NCBI GenBank assembly: GCA_002471865.1
Contig: DKQU01000096.1
Location: 1 to 15,484, forward strand
Length of the DNA stretch: 15,484 bases
Reading direction: 5' to 3'
Origin: Fidelibacterota bacterium UBA7300
GTDB lineage: Bacteria; Fidelibacterota; Marinisomatia; Marinisomatales; UBA2128
The stretch's first letter is position 1; each line of letters starts with the position of its first letter. Both the position numbers and the translations under genes were made by a program. This document shows positions 15,472-15,484 of the stretch, one piece after another. The notes under the pieces are model-generated. The model was not told where the DNA came from and searched no databases. It saw only the letters and a program-made list of their open reading frames with translations.

Positions 15472-15484
15472 GAGAACATTGTGG
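15461..15484. repeat. Terminal direct repeat, right copy
   Basis: Identical to bases 1-24. It includes the tuf stop, the following GGAG and the first bases of a GTG-started gene. Because the identity runs 13 bases past the tuf stop, it is more than shared coding sequence. The sequence after base 15484 is not visible. Confidence 0.95.
15481..15484 (+). CDS. Probable start of a gene after tuf (rpmG-like, four bases only)
   Basis: GTGG follows GGAGAACATT exactly as at the rpmG start at base 21. If the contig wraps, this is the same rpmG. If this is a separate tuf locus, another gene may start here. Nothing more can be read. Confidence 0.4.

Noticed and set aside
1..15484. A real circular element or plasmid made of core translation and transcription genes
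   Set aside because: The end overlap falls exactly at a gene usually present in two copies, and there is no replication, partition, integrase or transposase gene. A collapsed repeat is far simpler.
1..15484. CRISPR array, insertion sequence, prophage or defence genes
   Set aside because: No spaced direct repeats, transposase, integrase or inverted-repeat ends anywhere; coding density is nearly complete with core genes.

Overview
This window is one uninterrupted, co-directional (+ strand) block of core information-processing genes. It runs from the last codons of a tuf gene through rpmG, a tRNA-Trp locus, secE, nusG, rplK, rplA, rplJ, rplL, rpoB, rpoC, rpsL, rpsG and fusA to a complete tuf. 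In other words, the secE-nusG segment, the L11/L1/L10/L12-rpoBC ('rif') segment and the rpsL-rpsG-fusA-tuf ('str') segment are fused into one stretch. Gaps between protein genes are mostly 3-22 bp, and rpsG/fusA overlap by 4 bp. The only gaps over 50 bp are rpmG-trnW, which holds a broken tRNA copy, and rplL-rpoB (79 bp), which holds a perfect 9-bp hairpin. There is no gene-free stretch over 300 bases and I see no minus-strand gene.

Organism: a bacterium with AT-rich coding sequence (hand-counted 60-base samples of fusA and rpoB give about 30-45% GC). The proteins look like the Bacteroidota/FCB side of the tree. RpoB carries VHYTHYGR where E. coli has VHPTHYGR. RpoC has an extended RKSMTGGKG loop before the bridge helix and a large trigger-loop insertion. 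EF-Tu has the HVEYESENRHYAHIDCPGH signature. However, gene order (rpmG after tuf, rif joined directly to str) and mixed use of Shine-Dalgarno sites suggest a deep FCB lineage, possibly a Marinimicrobia-like uncultured marine bacterium, rather than a classical Bacteroidota. That placement is inference from memory of family sequences.

Function: the block supplies the RNA polymerase catalytic core (RpoB, RpoC), its elongation/coupling factor NusG, the ribosomal stalk and GTPase-associated centre (L11, L10, L7/L12), the L1 stalk, 30S proteins S12 and S7, both main elongation GTPases (EF-G, EF-Tu), L33, tRNA-Trp and the SecE translocon subunit. All look intact and canonical, with wild-type residues at the main rifampicin (RpoB) and streptomycin (S12) resistance positions.

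I do not find a hidden novel system. The items that deserve a second look are: (1) the first and last 24 bases are identical and both span the tuf-rpmG junction, so the 15.5-kb 'circle' is best explained by two tuf copies collapsed in assembly; (2) tuf is markedly more GC- and GAG-rich than the adjoining fusA; (3) a truncated, internally deleted tRNA-Trp-like copy lies just upstream of the intact tRNA-Trp; (4) there is a hairpin in the rplL-rpoB gap; (5) TTG starts are used by both large polymerase subunits; (6) there is no intergenic room for the usual L1 and L10 leader sites.
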